64,000 nt of DNA from NCBI RefSeq assembly GCF_014202995.1, contig NZ_JACHIA010000013.1, forward strand, positions 1 to 64,000, given 5' to 3'. The position numbers and the translations under genes were made by a program. The stretch is from Longimicrobium terrae (lineage in GTDB: Bacteria > Gemmatimonadota > Gemmatimonadetes > Longimicrobiales > Longimicrobiaceae). This document shows positions 52,342 to 62,170 of the stretch, one piece after another (within the stretch, counting starts at the first letter, position 1; every line of letters starts with the position of its first letter). The notes beneath the pieces are model-generated. The model worked only from the letters and a program-made list of their open reading frames with translations, was not told where the DNA came from and searched no databases.

Positions 52342-55300
52342 GCGACCTGATGGATCGTCTGGCGACCCTTTCGCCCGAAAAGCGGAAGCTGCTGGAGCTG
52401 CGCATCGCGCGCACCAAGGCCGAGGCGGCGGGAAACGCCATCCAGGCCCGCCCGCGCCCGGACGGCACGGCGCCTCTCTCGTTCGCGCAGCAGCGCCTGT
52501 GGCTGCTGGAGCGCATGGAGCCCGGCGCGGCGGCGTACAACACCGGGTTCCACGTGCGCCTGCGCGGCGAGCTGAACGTGGGTGCGCTGGAGCTGGCGGT
52601 AAACGGTCTCCGGGCGCGCCACGAGGCGCTGCGCACCACCTTCGCGGAGCGTGACGGCGAAGGTGTGCAGGTGATTCACCCGTTCATCCCCGAGCCCCTG
52701 CTGATGCGCGACATCAGCGGCCTGCCGGACGATGAGCGCGAGGCCATGGTCCTGCGCCTTTCGGAGGAAAGCAACAACGCGCCGTACGACCTGGAGCACG
52801 GCCCGCTGATGCGGATGGGAATCGCGCGCATCGGCCCGCGCGACCACCTGCTGATGCTGTCGATGCACCACATCATCAGCGACGGGTGGAGCAGCGGCAT
52901 CATCGGCAAGGAGCTGGCGGCGCTGTACGAGGCGTTCGCGGCCGGCCGGCCCGATCCCCTGCCGCCGCTGGCGATCCAATACGCGGACTTCGCGGCGTGG
53001 CAGCGCGAGCACCTGCGCGGCGAAACGCTGCAGCGGCAGCTGGACTTCTGGCGCGGCTCGCTGGCCGGCGCGCCTCCCGCGCTGGAGCTGGCCACGGACC
53101 GCGTGCGCCCCGTCGCGCAGAGCCACGTGGGCGAAAGCCTGACGCGCGACGTGCCCGCCACTGTCGCCAACCGGCTGCGTGAGATCGGCCGCGGCGAAGG
53201 GGCGACCATCTTTCCCGTTCTGCTCGCCTGCTGGCGAATCGTGCTTGCCCGGCACGCGGGGCAGGACGACGTCGTCATCGGCACCCCTGTCGCAAACCGT
53301 ACGCGCCGCGAGATCGAGCCGCTGGTGGGCTTCTTTGTCAACACGCTGGCGTTGCGCACCGACATGTCGGGCGATCCCACGTTCCGCCAGCTGCTGGTGC
53401 GCGAGCGCGAGGCGGTGCTGGGCGCGTTCAGCCACCAGGACCTGCCGTTCGAGCGGATCGTCGAAGAGCTGAAGCTGCCGCGCGATCCGTCGCGCAACCC
53501 CGTGTTTCAGGCCATGCTGACCCTGCAGAACGCGGGGACGGAAAAGCTGCGGATGGGCGGGCTGGACGCCGAGGCGCCGCAGGTGGAGTACCCGGTCGCC
53601 AAGTTCGACCTGACGCTGGACACGTACGAGGAGGACGACGGCGGGCTGTACCTGCTGCTGGACTGGGCGACGGAGCTGTTTGAGCGGCCCACGCTGGAGC
53701 GCATCGCCGACCACATGGTGCAGCTGATGGCGGCCGCCGCGGCGGAGCCGGACGCGCCCGTTTCCCGCCTGGGGATGATGGGCGCGGACGAGGCGGACAC
53801 CGTGGTCCGCCGGTGGAACGCGGCGCCGACCCCCATCCCGGCGGAGCCGGTCCACCGGCTGTTCGAGCAGGTGGCCGCGGCGTCCCCGGACGCGCCGGCG
53901 GTGGAGTGGGGTGAGCGCACGCTGTCGTATTCCGAACTGAACGCGGCCGCCAACCGGCTCGCCGCGCACCTGGCCGCCCGCGGCGCAGGGCCGGAGTCGC
54001 GCATCGGCGTGTCGATGGAACGCGGGCCGGAGCTGGTCGTCACCCTTCTCTCCATCGCCAAGACGGGCGGCGCCTACGTCCCGCTGGACCCGTCCTATCC
54101 CGCGGAGCGGCTGGCCTACATGACCGCCGACGCGGGCGTGTCGCTGCTCGTGGTGCGCGACGCCCTTCCCGAGGCGCTGGCCGGCTTTGGCGGAACGACC
54201 GTTTCGGTGGATGGCGAGGCGGAGGCGATCGCCTCGGCGGATGACGGCAACCGTGCGGACGCGTTCGGCGGCCCGGAGTCGCTGGCGTACGTCGTCTACA
54301 CCTCCGGATCGACGGGCGAGCCCAAGGGAATCGGCATTCCGCACCGCGGCATCGTCCGCCTGGTGCGCGGGGCGGACTTCGCGCAGCTGACGGAAAAGGA
54401 CCGCGTCGCGCAGATGAGCAACGCGTCCTTCGACGCCATCACCTGGGAGCTGTGGGGCGCGCTGCTGAACGGCGCGGCGGTCGTGGGCATCGACCGCGAA
54501 ACGATCCTGAGCCCGGCGACGCTGGTGGATGCGCTGCGCGAGCGGGGGATCACCGCCGCGTTCCTGACCACCGCGCTCTTCAACCAGGTCGCGCGGACGG
54601 CGCCGGACGGCTTCAACGGGCTGACGCACCTCTGCTTTGGCGGCGAGGCGAGCGATCCGCAGGCCGTGCGCGCCGTGCTGCAGGCGGGCGGCCCGCGGCG
54701 GCTTCTGCACGTCTACGGGCCCACGGAGAGCACCACGTTCGCCACGTGGCGCCATGTGGATGCCGTGCGCGCCGACGCGCCGACCGTTCCCATCGGCGGG
54801 CCCATCGCCAACACGACGGCGTACGTGGTGGATGCGTCCGGATCGCCGGTTCCCATCGGCGTTCCCGGCGAGCTGGTGCTGGGCGGCGCGGGGCTGGCGC
54901 GCGGCTACCTGGCGCGCCCGGGACTGACGGCGGAGAAGTTCATCCCCGACGCCTTTTCCGCCATGCCCGAGTCGCGCCTGTACCGCACCGGCGACCGCGT
55001 GCGCCGGCGGGAAGACGGATACATCGAGTTCCTGGGCCGCGTGGACGCGCAGGTAAAGATCCGCGGCTTCCGCATCGAGCCCGGCGAGATCGAGGCCGCG
55101 TTGCGCGAGGTGGCCGCCGTCGAAGACTGCGCGGTGGTGGCGCGAGAAGATACGCCGGGCGAGCGCCGGCTGGTGGCGTACGTGGTCGCGCGTGACGGCA
55201 ACCGTCCGTCCGCGGCGGAACTGCGCGACGCGCTGCGGGGACGGATGCCGGAGTACATGGTCCCCGGCGCCTTCGTGCTGCTGGATGCCTTTCCGCTGAA

Positions 55301-58300
55301 CGCCAACGGCAAGATCGACCGCCGCGTGCTTCCCGCGCCCGAGGCCGCCGCGGCGGACGAGCCCGGCGCGGAGCCGGAGACGGAAACGCAGATCGCCCTC
55401 GCCGGCATCTGGGGCGAGGTGCTGTCGGTGTCGGGAATCGGCATTGACGACGACTTCTTCCTGCTGGGCGGACACTCCCTTCTGGCCACGCGCGTCATCA
55501 GCCGCATTCGCCGGGTGCTGGAAACGGAGCTTCCGCTGCGCGCCGTGTTCGAGGCCAGCACCATCCGCCGGCTGGCGGAAAGGGTGGATGCCGCGCGCGG
55601 ACAGGGCGGCGCCGAATCCGCCATTCCCGTGGCGCCGCGCGAGGGCGATCTGCCGCTCTCCTTTGCGCAGGAGCGGATGTGGTTCCTGGAGCAGATGGCG
55701 CCGGAGGCGGCCGCGTACAACATGCCGCTGATGCTGGACCTGTCGGGTTCCGTGGATGCGGACGCGCTGCGCATGGCCATCGACGGCGTGATCGCCCGGC
55801 ACGAGACGCTGCGTTCCGTCCTCCCCGTCCGCGACGGCCGGCCCACGCTGCGCATCCACCCGCCGTCGCCCTTTGCGCTGGACGTCGTGGAGGTGGCGGA
55901 CGAGGAGGAGCTTGACGCGCGGCTGGCGGCAGACGCGCGGGCGCCGTTTGACCTGGCGGCCGGCCCGCTGGTACGCGCGACGCTCTTCCGCCGCGGCGGC
56001 GGGGAGTGGACGCTGCTGATCAACATGCACCACGCCGTGAGCGACGGGTGGTCGCTGGATGTCTTCTTCCGTGAGATGGCGGCGCTGTACGCCGCCGCGG
56101 TGGAGGGACGCGCGGCGGAGCTGCCGGAACTTCCCATTCAGTACGCGGACTTCGCGGTGTGGCAGCGGGGATGGCTGCGCGGCGAAACGCTGGAGCGGCA
56201 GGTTCGCTTCTGGCGCGAAAAGCTGCGCGGCGTTCCCGCCGTGCTGGAGCTTCCGGCGGACCGCCCGCGTCCCGCGTCGCCCAGCTACCGCGGCGGGCGG
56301 ATCGACTTTCAGATCCCGGCGGAGGTCAACGCGCGGTTGCAGACACTGGCCGCGGCGGAAAACGCGACGCTCTTCATGGCGGCGCTGGCCGCCTTCCAGT
56401 CGCTGCTGGGCCGCTACGCGCGCCAGGATGACGTGGTGGTGGGCACGCCCATCGCCGGGCGCACGCGGGCGGAAACGGAGGGGCTGATCGGCTTCTTCGT
56501 CAACACGCTCACGCTGCGCACCGACCTGAGCGCAGATCCCACCTTTCGCGACCTGCTCGGCCGCGTGCGCGAGACCACGCTGGAGGCGTTCGCGCACCAG
56601 GACCTGCCGTTCGAGCGGCTGGTGGACGAGCTGCGCATTGAGCGCAGTACCGCGTATCCGCCGCTGTTTCAGGTGATGTTCGCGCTGCAGAACGCTCCCG
56701 GCGCGGCGCCCGTCCTTCCCGGCGCGTCCATCTCCTTTCGCGGCACGGAGCACCACAGCGCCAAGTTCGACCTCATGCTGGACCTGTACGAGGACGGCGG
56801 CGATCTGCATGCGTCGCTGGAGTTTGCGCGCGACCTGTGGGACGACGCCACGGCGGCGCGGATGGCGGACCACTACGCCCGCCTGCTCACCGCCGCCGCC
56901 GCGGACCCGGATGCTCCGCTGAGCGCGCACGCGCTGGCGGGAGACGATGAACTGCGCACCGTCCGCCGGTGGAGCCAGGGCGCGGAATACGCCACCGCCG
57001 AGCGTTCCATTCCGGTGCATGCGCTCTTCAGGCGCCAGGCCGCGAACACTCCGGAGGCCGTCGCGCTCGCCTGGGATGGCGGGACCCTGACCTTTGCCGC
57101 CCTGGACGAGTCCGCCAACCGGCTGGCCAACCACCTGCGCGGGATCGCCGCGCCGGGCGCCCGCGTGGGCGTGTGCCTGGAGCGCGGGCCCGCGATGGTG
57201 ATCGCCGTGCTCGCCGCGCTCAAGGCGGGCTGCACCTACGTGCCGCTGGACCCGCTCTACCCCGCGGACCGCTTGGCGTACATGGTCCGCGACGCGCGGA
57301 TGCAGGCCGTGATCGCCGACACGGCGACGCGCGGCTCGGTGGAATCCGCCGGCGTTCCCGTGATCGACGTGGACGCGAACCGTGCGATGATCGACGCGGA
57401 AGCCGCCACGGATCCGCACATCGACCTGGGCCCGGAGGCGATGGCGTACGTCATCTACACCTCCGGCAGCACCGGCCGCCCCAAGGGCGTCGCCGTCCCC
57501 CACCGCGGCATCGTCCGGCTCGTTCGTGGCGCGGACTACGCGGACCTGGGCCCGGGCGAAACGTTTCTGCAGATCGTTCCCGTCAGCTTTGACGTGGCCA
57601 CGTGGGAAATCTGGGCGCCGCTGCTGAACGGCGGCCGCCTGGTGCTGTATCCGCCGCGCATTCCGGAGCCCGCGGAGATCCGCGACGTGGTGCGCCGCCA
57701 CGGGGTGACGACGCTCTGGCTGACCAGCGGCCTCTTTCACGTGGTGGCGGATGAGGCGCTGGACGCCTTTCAGGGGCTGCGGCAGTTCTTTTCCGGCGGC
57801 GACATCCTTTCCGTGGCCCACGTGCGGCGGCTTCAGGAAGCCTGTCCCTCCCTCCGCATCGTGGACGGCTACGGCCCGACGGAAAACACGACGTACACTA
57901 CCTGCCACACCGTGCGCGAACAGGATCTGTCGCGCACCAGCATTCCCATCGGCCGGCCGATCGCGGGGACGACCACGTTCGTCCTGGACCGCCACCTTCG
58001 CCCCTGCCCGACCGGGGTGGTGGGCGAGCTGTACACGGGCGGCGATGGGCTGGCCACCGGCTACCTGGAACGGCCGGGGATGACGGCGGAGAAGTTCATC
58101 CCCAATCCGTTTGACGCCACGCCGGGAGCGCGGATGTACCGCATCGGCGACCTGGCGCGCTGGCTTCCGGACGGGACGCTGGAGTTCCTGGGCCGGCTGG
58201 ACACGCAGGTCAAGGTGCGCGGCTTCCGCATCGAGCCGGGGGAGATCGAGGCGGCGCTGCAGACGCATCCCGCCATCGAGGACGCATGCGTGGTGGCGCG

Positions 58301-61300
58301 CGCGGACAGCCGCGGCGAAAAGCGCATCATCGCCTACGTGGTCCCGCGCGATGGAGGAATGCCGGAACTGGCGGAACTGCGCGACGCGGTCCGCGAACGG
58401 CTTCCGGACTACATGGTTCCCGCCGCGTTCGTGCCCATGGCGGAGCTGCCGCTGAACCCCAACGGCAAGGTGGACCGTAACGCGCTCCCCACGCCGGAAC
58501 TGGCGGACGACCGCGCCTTTGCCGAGCCCGCGACGGACACGGAGCGCGCGCTGGCCGCGCTCTGGTCCGTGCTGCTGGGCATCGACCGCATCGGAGCGGA
58601 GGACGGCTTCTTCGACCTGGGCGGGCACTCCCTGCTGGCGACACAGCTGGTGAGCCGCATCCGCGCCGGGCTGGGCGCGGAACTGCCCCTTCGCGCCATC
58701 TTCGAGGCGCCCACGCTGCGCGCCCTGGCGGAGCGGGTGGACGCCGCGCGGGGCCGCGCCGAGGCCGCCGGACCGCCGCTGGTAGCGGTGCCCAGGGACG
58801 GGGCGATTCCGCTGTCGTTCGCGCAGGAGCGCATGTGGTTCATCGACCGCATGCTCCCGTCCGCCGCCTACAACATGCCGTTCCGCCTGCACCTTTCCGG
58901 CGCGGTGGACGCCCCGGCGATGCAGGCCGCGCTGGCCGACCTGGTGGCCCGGCACGAGCCGCTGCGCACGACGTTCACCTCGCTTGGGGGGCAGCCGTCG
59001 CAGGTGGTGCACCCGTTCCGCGGATTCACCCTTCCCGTCATCGACCTCACCGATCTACAGGCGGACCAGGCGCGCGCCGAAGCGGACCGGATCGCCGCGG
59101 CCGAGGCGGTGCGGCCGTTCGACCTGCAGGCGGGCCCGCTCTTTCGCGCGTCGCTCCTCCGCGTCGCGCCGGACGAGTCCCGCCTGACGCTGGACATGCA
59201 CCACATCGTCAGCGACGGGTGGAGCATGGAGGTGCTGTACCGCGAACTGGCCGCCTTCTACGAGGCGCGTCTGGCCGGCGCATCCAATCCTCTGCCGCCA
59301 TTGGCGCTGCAGTACGCGGACTACGCGGCGTGGCAGCGCGGCTGGCTCGCGGGCGAGCGGCTGGAGGCGCAGTTGGCGCACTGGCGGCGGGTTCTGGCCG
59401 GGGCGCCGCCGCTGGAGCTGCCCACGGACCGTCCCCGTCCCGCCACCGCCAGCCTGCGCGGCGGGTGGATGGCGTTCGACATGCCGCTCGGCGTGATGCG
59501 GGCGGTGCAGTCCATCGCCCGGGAAGAGAACGCCACTCCGTTCCAGACGCTGCTGGCCGCGTTCGCCCTGCTCCTTTCCCGCTACGCCGGGCAGGACGAC
59601 GTGGTGGTGGGCGCGCCCATCGCCGGGCGCACGCGGGCGGAGTCGGAGGGGCTGATCGGCCTGTTCGTCAACACGCTGGCCATGCGCACGGACCTGTCCG
59701 GCGACCCCACGTATCGCGAACTGATCGGCCGCGTCCGCGAAACGACGCTGGATGCGTACGCGCACCAGGAGGTGCCGTTCGAGAAGCTGGTGGATGAACT
59801 GAAGGTGGAGCGCACGCTGAGCCGGCACCCGCTGTTTCAGGTGACGTTCACGGTGGACGAGGGGAACGCCGCGCCCACGCGCCTGCGCCTGGGCCACGCG
59901 GAAGCCGACACCGAGGGCGGAGACACGCGCACGGCCAAGTTCGACCTCACCTGCGGCTTCACCCTGCGGGAGGACGGGATGTTCGGCGGCTTCGAATACG
60001 CCGCGGACCTGTTCGATCCCGCCACCATCGAGCGGATGGCGCAGCACCTGGCCGCACTGGTGGGCGAGCTGGCCGCGTCGCCGGACCTTCCCGTCTCCCA
60101 GCTTCCCGCGCTGCTGCGCGGAGACGAGCGAGAGCGCGTGCTGCGCGAGTGGGCGGGAACCGACCGCCCGCTTCCCGACGCGCGCGTGCACGAACTCTTC
60201 TCCGCCCAGGCGGCGCGGACGCCGGACGCCGAGGCGCTGCGCGGCGCGGCGCGGAGCCTCACCTATCGCGCCCTGGATGAGCAGTCCAACCGCCTCGCCG
60301 CGCACCTGGTTGCGCGCGGCGTGCGGCCGGAAACGCGCGTCGGCGTCTTTGCCGACCGTGCGGCCGAAACGGTGGTGGCCATCCTCGGCATTCTCAAGGC
60401 CGGCGGCGCGTACGTGCCGCTGGACCCCGCCTACCCCGCGGAGCGCCTGCGCTACATGCTGGCGGACGCGGGGGTGCAGACCGTCGTGGCCCCCGCCGGG
60501 GTGCCGGCCGGGCTGCCCGGCGGGATGATCGCGGACGTGCTGGACCTCCAGGCGGAGGCGGAGGCCATCGCCGCGCGCCCGGTGGACGATCCGCGCGTGG
60601 CGGTGGACGCGGAAAACCTGGCGTACGTCATCTACACTTCCGGCTCCACCGGCCTCCCCAAGGGCGTGCTGGTGACGCACCGCGGCGTGCCCAACCTGGC
60701 GCTGGAGCAGATCGGCCAGTTCCGCATCGACGGGGAAAGCCGCCTGCTGCAGTTCGCGTCGTTCTCCTTTGACGCCGCCGTATCCGAGCTTTTCACGACG
60801 CTGCTGAGCGGGGCGACGCTGGTGCTGGCGACGCGCGAGGCGCTTCTGCCCGGCGCGGCGCTGGCGGCGACGATGCGCGCCGAAGGGGTCACGCACGTAA
60901 CCCTTCCGCCCAGCGTGCTCGCCGTCCTCGCGCCGGAGGACCTGCCCCAGCTGCAGACGCTGGTGAGCGCGGGCGAGGCGGTCAGCGCGGCCACGGTGGA
61001 GCGCTGGGGCACGGGCCGCCGCTTCATCAATGCCTACGGGCCCACGGAAAGCACGGTGGGACCGGCGTGCGGAGTCTGCCTTCCGGACGGGCGCACGCCC
61101 TCCATCGGCCGGCCCATCCGCAACGTGCGCATCTACGTAGTTGACACCACGGGTGAGCCCGCGCCGGTGGGCGTGCCCGGCGAGCTGTGCATCGGCGGGG
61201 TGGGGGTGGCGCGGGGATACCTGCACCGCGCCGGGCAGACGGCGGAGCGGTTCGTTCCCGACGTCTTTGGAACGCCCGGTTCCCGCCTGTACCGCACCGG

Positions 61301-62033
61301 CGACCGTGCGCGCTGGCGCGCGGACGGCGAACTGGAGTTCCTGGGCCGCATCGACGAGCAGGTGAAGGTGCGCGGGTTCCGCGTGGAGCCGGGGGAGATC
61401 GCGTCGCGGATCGTGGGCGTTCCCGGGGTGCGCGACGCGCTGGTGATCCTGCGCGAAGACCGTCCCGGCGACCAGCGCCTGGTGGCCTACCTGCTCCCCG
61501 CCGAGGAAGGGGCGGCCCCCTCCGCCACCGTGCTGCGCGAACAGCTGAAGCGCGCACTTCCCGACTACATGGTGCCCAGCGCGTTCGTGGTGCTGGACGC
61601 CTTCCCCATGACGGCCAACGGCAAGGTGGACCGCGCCGCGCTCCCGCTTCCCGCCACGGACGACGCCGGCCCCCGGGCCGCGCCGCAGGGGGAGCTGGAA
61701 GGCCGCATCGCCGCGGTGTGGATGGAGCTGCTGGGCCGCCAGAGCGTGGGCGTGAACGAAAACTTCTTTGACATCGGCGGGCACTCGCTGCTGCTGGCGC
61801 AACTGCAGGAGCGGCTGCAGACGGCGCTGGGCCGGGACGTGGGGCTGATCGACCTGTTCCAGTATCCCACGGTTTCCGCCTTTGCCGCGCGTCTGGAAGC
61901 GGCCGCGCGCGCCGCCCGCGCCGTCTCCGCACCCGCGGACGAGGATGGTGAAGAGGAGGCCGGGGGCAAGAAGGAGGGCGGACTGGGCCGCGGCTCCGCG
62001 CGCAGGCAGATGCTGCAGCGCGGCAGGCGGTAG
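52338..62033 (+). CDS. Nonribosomal peptide synthetase NRPS-2: three C-A-T modules
   Basis: This 3231-residue, three-module synthetase is arranged C-A-T / C-A-T / C-A-T. A short helical start ([19 protein letters not shown]) is the usual linker or docking segment. Condensation motifs are HHIISDG (His177/178), HHAVSDG (from His1231) and HHIVSDG (from His2288), all intact. Carrier serines are Ser1047, Ser2098 and Ser3150, in GGHSLLA, GGHSLLA and GGHSLLL. Specificity residues read by eye are D-A-W-F-L-F-V-T-F (branched/hydrophobic type), D-V-W-W-F-S-G-T-Y (closest to Val-like codes) and D-A-S-T-V-A-A-V-G (one change from the published Tyr code DASTVAAVCK). No E, MT, Cy, TE or R domain is present. 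The protein ends about 80 residues after the last carrier site in a charged tail (GEEEAGGKKEGG..), so the chain passes to the PKS. ATGA overlap with NRPS-1. Confidence 0.95.
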   Translation: MSDLMDRLATLSPEKRKLLELRIARTKAEAAGNAIQARPRPDGTAPLSFAQQRLWLLERMEPGAAAYNTGFHVRLRGELNVGALELAVNGLRARHEALRTTFAERDGEGVQVIHPFIPEPLLMRDISGLPDDEREAMVLRLSEESNNAPYDLEHGPLMRMGIARIGPRDHLLMLSMHHIISDGWSSGIIGKELAALYEAFAAGRPDPLPPLAIQYADFAAWQREHLRGETLQRQLDFWRGSLAGAPPALELATDRVRPVAQSHVGESLTRDVPATVANRLREIGRGEGATIFPVLLACWRIVLARHAGQDDVVIGTPVANRTRREIEPLVGFFVNTLALRTDMSGDPTFRQLLVREREAVLGAFSHQDLPFERIVEELKLPRDPSRNPVFQAMLTLQNAGTEKLRMGGLDAEAPQVEYPVAKFDLTLDTYEEDDGGLYLLLDWATELFERPTLERIADHMVQLMAAAAAEPDAPVSRLGMMGADEADTVVRRWNAAPTPIPAEPVHRLFEQVAAASPDAPAVEWGERTLSYSELNAAANRLAAHLAARGAGPESRIGVSMERGPELVVTLLSIAKTGGAYVPLDPSYPAERLAYMTADAGVSLLVVRDALPEALAGFGGTTVSVDGEAEAIASADDGNRADAFGGPESLAYVVYTSGSTGEPKGIGIPHRGIVRLVRGADFAQLTEKDRVAQMSNASFDAITWELWGALLNGAAVVGIDRETILSPATLVDALRERGITAAFLTTALFNQVARTAPDGFNGLTHLCFGGEASDPQAVRAVLQAGGPRRLLHVYGPTESTTFATWRHVDAVRADAPTVPIGGPIANTTAYVVDASGSPVPIGVPGELVLGGAGLARGYLARPGLTAEKFIPDAFSAMPESRLYRTGDRVRRREDGYIEFLGRVDAQVKIRGFRIEPGEIEAALREVAAVEDCAVVAREDTPGERRLVAYVVARDGNRPSAAELRDALRGRMPEYMVPGAFVLLDAFPLNANGKIDRRVLPAPEAAAADEPGAEPETETQIALAGIWGEVLSVSGIGIDDDFFLLGGHSLLATRVISRIRRVLETELPLRAVFEASTIRRLAERVDAARGQGGAESAIPVAPREGDLPLSFAQERMWFLEQMAPEAAAYNMPLMLDLSGSVDADALRMAIDGVIARHETLRSVLPVRDGRPTLRIHPPSPFALDVVEVADEEELDARLAADARAPFDLAAGPLVRATLFRRGGGEWTLLINMHHAVSDGWSLDVFFREMAALYAAAVEGRAAELPELPIQYADFAVWQRGWLRGETLERQVRFWREKLRGVPAVLELPADRPRPASPSYRGGRIDFQIPAEVNARLQTLAAAENATLFMAALAAFQSLLGRYARQDDVVVGTPIAGRTRAETEGLIGFFVNTLTLRTDLSADPTFRDLLGRVRETTLEAFAHQDLPFERLVDELRIERSTAYPPLFQVMFALQNAPGAAPVLPGASISFRGTEHHSAKFDLMLDLYEDGGDLHASLEFARDLWDDATAARMADHYARLLTAAAADPDAPLSAHALAGDDELRTVRRWSQGAEYATAERSIPVHALFRRQAANTPEAVALAWDGGTLTFAALDESANRLANHLRGIAAPGARVGVCLERGPAMVIAVLAALKAGCTYVPLDPLYPADRLAYMVRDARMQAVIADTATRGSVESAGVPVIDVDANRAMIDAEAATDPHIDLGPEAMAYVIYTSGSTGRPKGVAVPHRGIVRLVRGADYADLGPGETFLQIVPVSFDVATWEIWAPLLNGGRLVLYPPRIPEPAEIRDVVRRHGVTTLWLTSGLFHVVADEALDAFQGLRQFFSGGDILSVAHVRRLQEACPSLRIVDGYGPTENTTYTTCHTVREQDLSRTSIPIGRPIAGTTTFVLDRHLRPCPTGVVGELYTGGDGLATGYLERPGMTAEKFIPNPFDATPGARMYRIGDLARWLPDGTLEFLGRLDTQVKVRGFRIEPGEIEAALQTHPAIEDACVVARADSRGEKRIIAYVVPRDGGMPELAELRDAVRERLPDYMVPAAFVPMAELPLNPNGKVDRNALPTPELADDRAFAEPATDTERALAALWSVLLGIDRIGAEDGFFDLGGHSLLATQLVSRIRAGLGAELPLRAIFEAPTLRALAERVDAARGRAEAAGPPLVAVPRDGAIPLSFAQERMWFIDRMLPSAAYNMPFRLHLSGAVDAPAMQAALADLVARHEPLRTTFTSLGGQPSQVVHPFRGFTLPVIDLTDLQADQARAEADRIAAAEAVRPFDLQAGPLFRASLLRVAPDESRLTLDMHHIVSDGWSMEVLYRELAAFYEARLAGASNPLPPLALQYADYAAWQRGWLAGERLEAQLAHWRRVLAGAPPLELPTDRPRPATASLRGGWMAFDMPLGVMRAVQSIAREENATPFQTLLAAFALLLSRYAGQDDVVVGAPIAGRTRAESEGLIGLFVNTLAMRTDLSGDPTYRELIGRVRETTLDAYAHQEVPFEKLVDELKVERTLSRHPLFQVTFTVDEGNAAPTRLRLGHAEADTEGGDTRTAKFDLTCGFTLREDGMFGGFEYAADLFDPATIERMAQHLAALVGELAASPDLPVSQLPALLRGDERERVLREWAGTDRPLPDARVHELFSAQAARTPDAEALRGAARSLTYRALDEQSNRLAAHLVARGVRPETRVGVFADRAAETVVAILGILKAGGAYVPLDPAYPAERLRYMLADAGVQTVVAPAGVPAGLPGGMIADVLDLQAEAEAIAARPVDDPRVAVDAENLAYVIYTSGSTGLPKGVLVTHRGVPNLALEQIGQFRIDGESRLLQFASFSFDAAVSELFTTLLSGATLVLATREALLPGAALAATMRAEGVTHVTLPPSVLAVLAPEDLPQLQTLVSAGEAVSAATVERWGTGRRFINAYGPTESTVGPACGVCLPDGRTPSIGRPIRNVRIYVVDTTGEPAPVGVPGELCIGGVGVARGYLHRAGQTAERFVPDVFGTPGSRLYRTGDRARWRADGELEFLGRIDEQVKVRGFRVEPGEIASRIVGVPGVRDALVILREDRPGDQRLVAYLLPAEEGAAPSATVLREQLKRALPDYMVPSAFVVLDAFPMTANGKVDRAALPLPATDDAGPRAAPQGELEGRIAAVWMELLGRQSVGVNENFFDIGGHSLLLAQLQERLQTALGRDVGLIDLFQYPTVSAFAARLEAAARAARAVSAPADEDGEEEAGGKKEGGLGRGSARRQMLQRGRR

Positions 62034-62170
62034 CCGCCATCGGCAGTGACGGGAACGGGGCGCGGCGTCATCCGCGCACCCCGGTGGAGACACCAATCGG
62101 GACAGCGGGCGTGCAGTCGCGCCCCGTCCATCGACCATAGATCGACCGACCGAACCGGAAGGGCACCATC

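Noticed and set aside
45799-59012. Very long open frames on the minus strand opposite the NRPS genes
   Set aside because: They are antisense shadows of GC-rich coding DNA (Arg/His/Gln-rich, no domains, no start signals). The plus-strand frames carry all NRPS motifs.
61700-62033. Thioesterase domain at the end of NRPS-2
   Set aside because: No GxSxG motif after the last carrier site; only a charged tail of about 80 residues.
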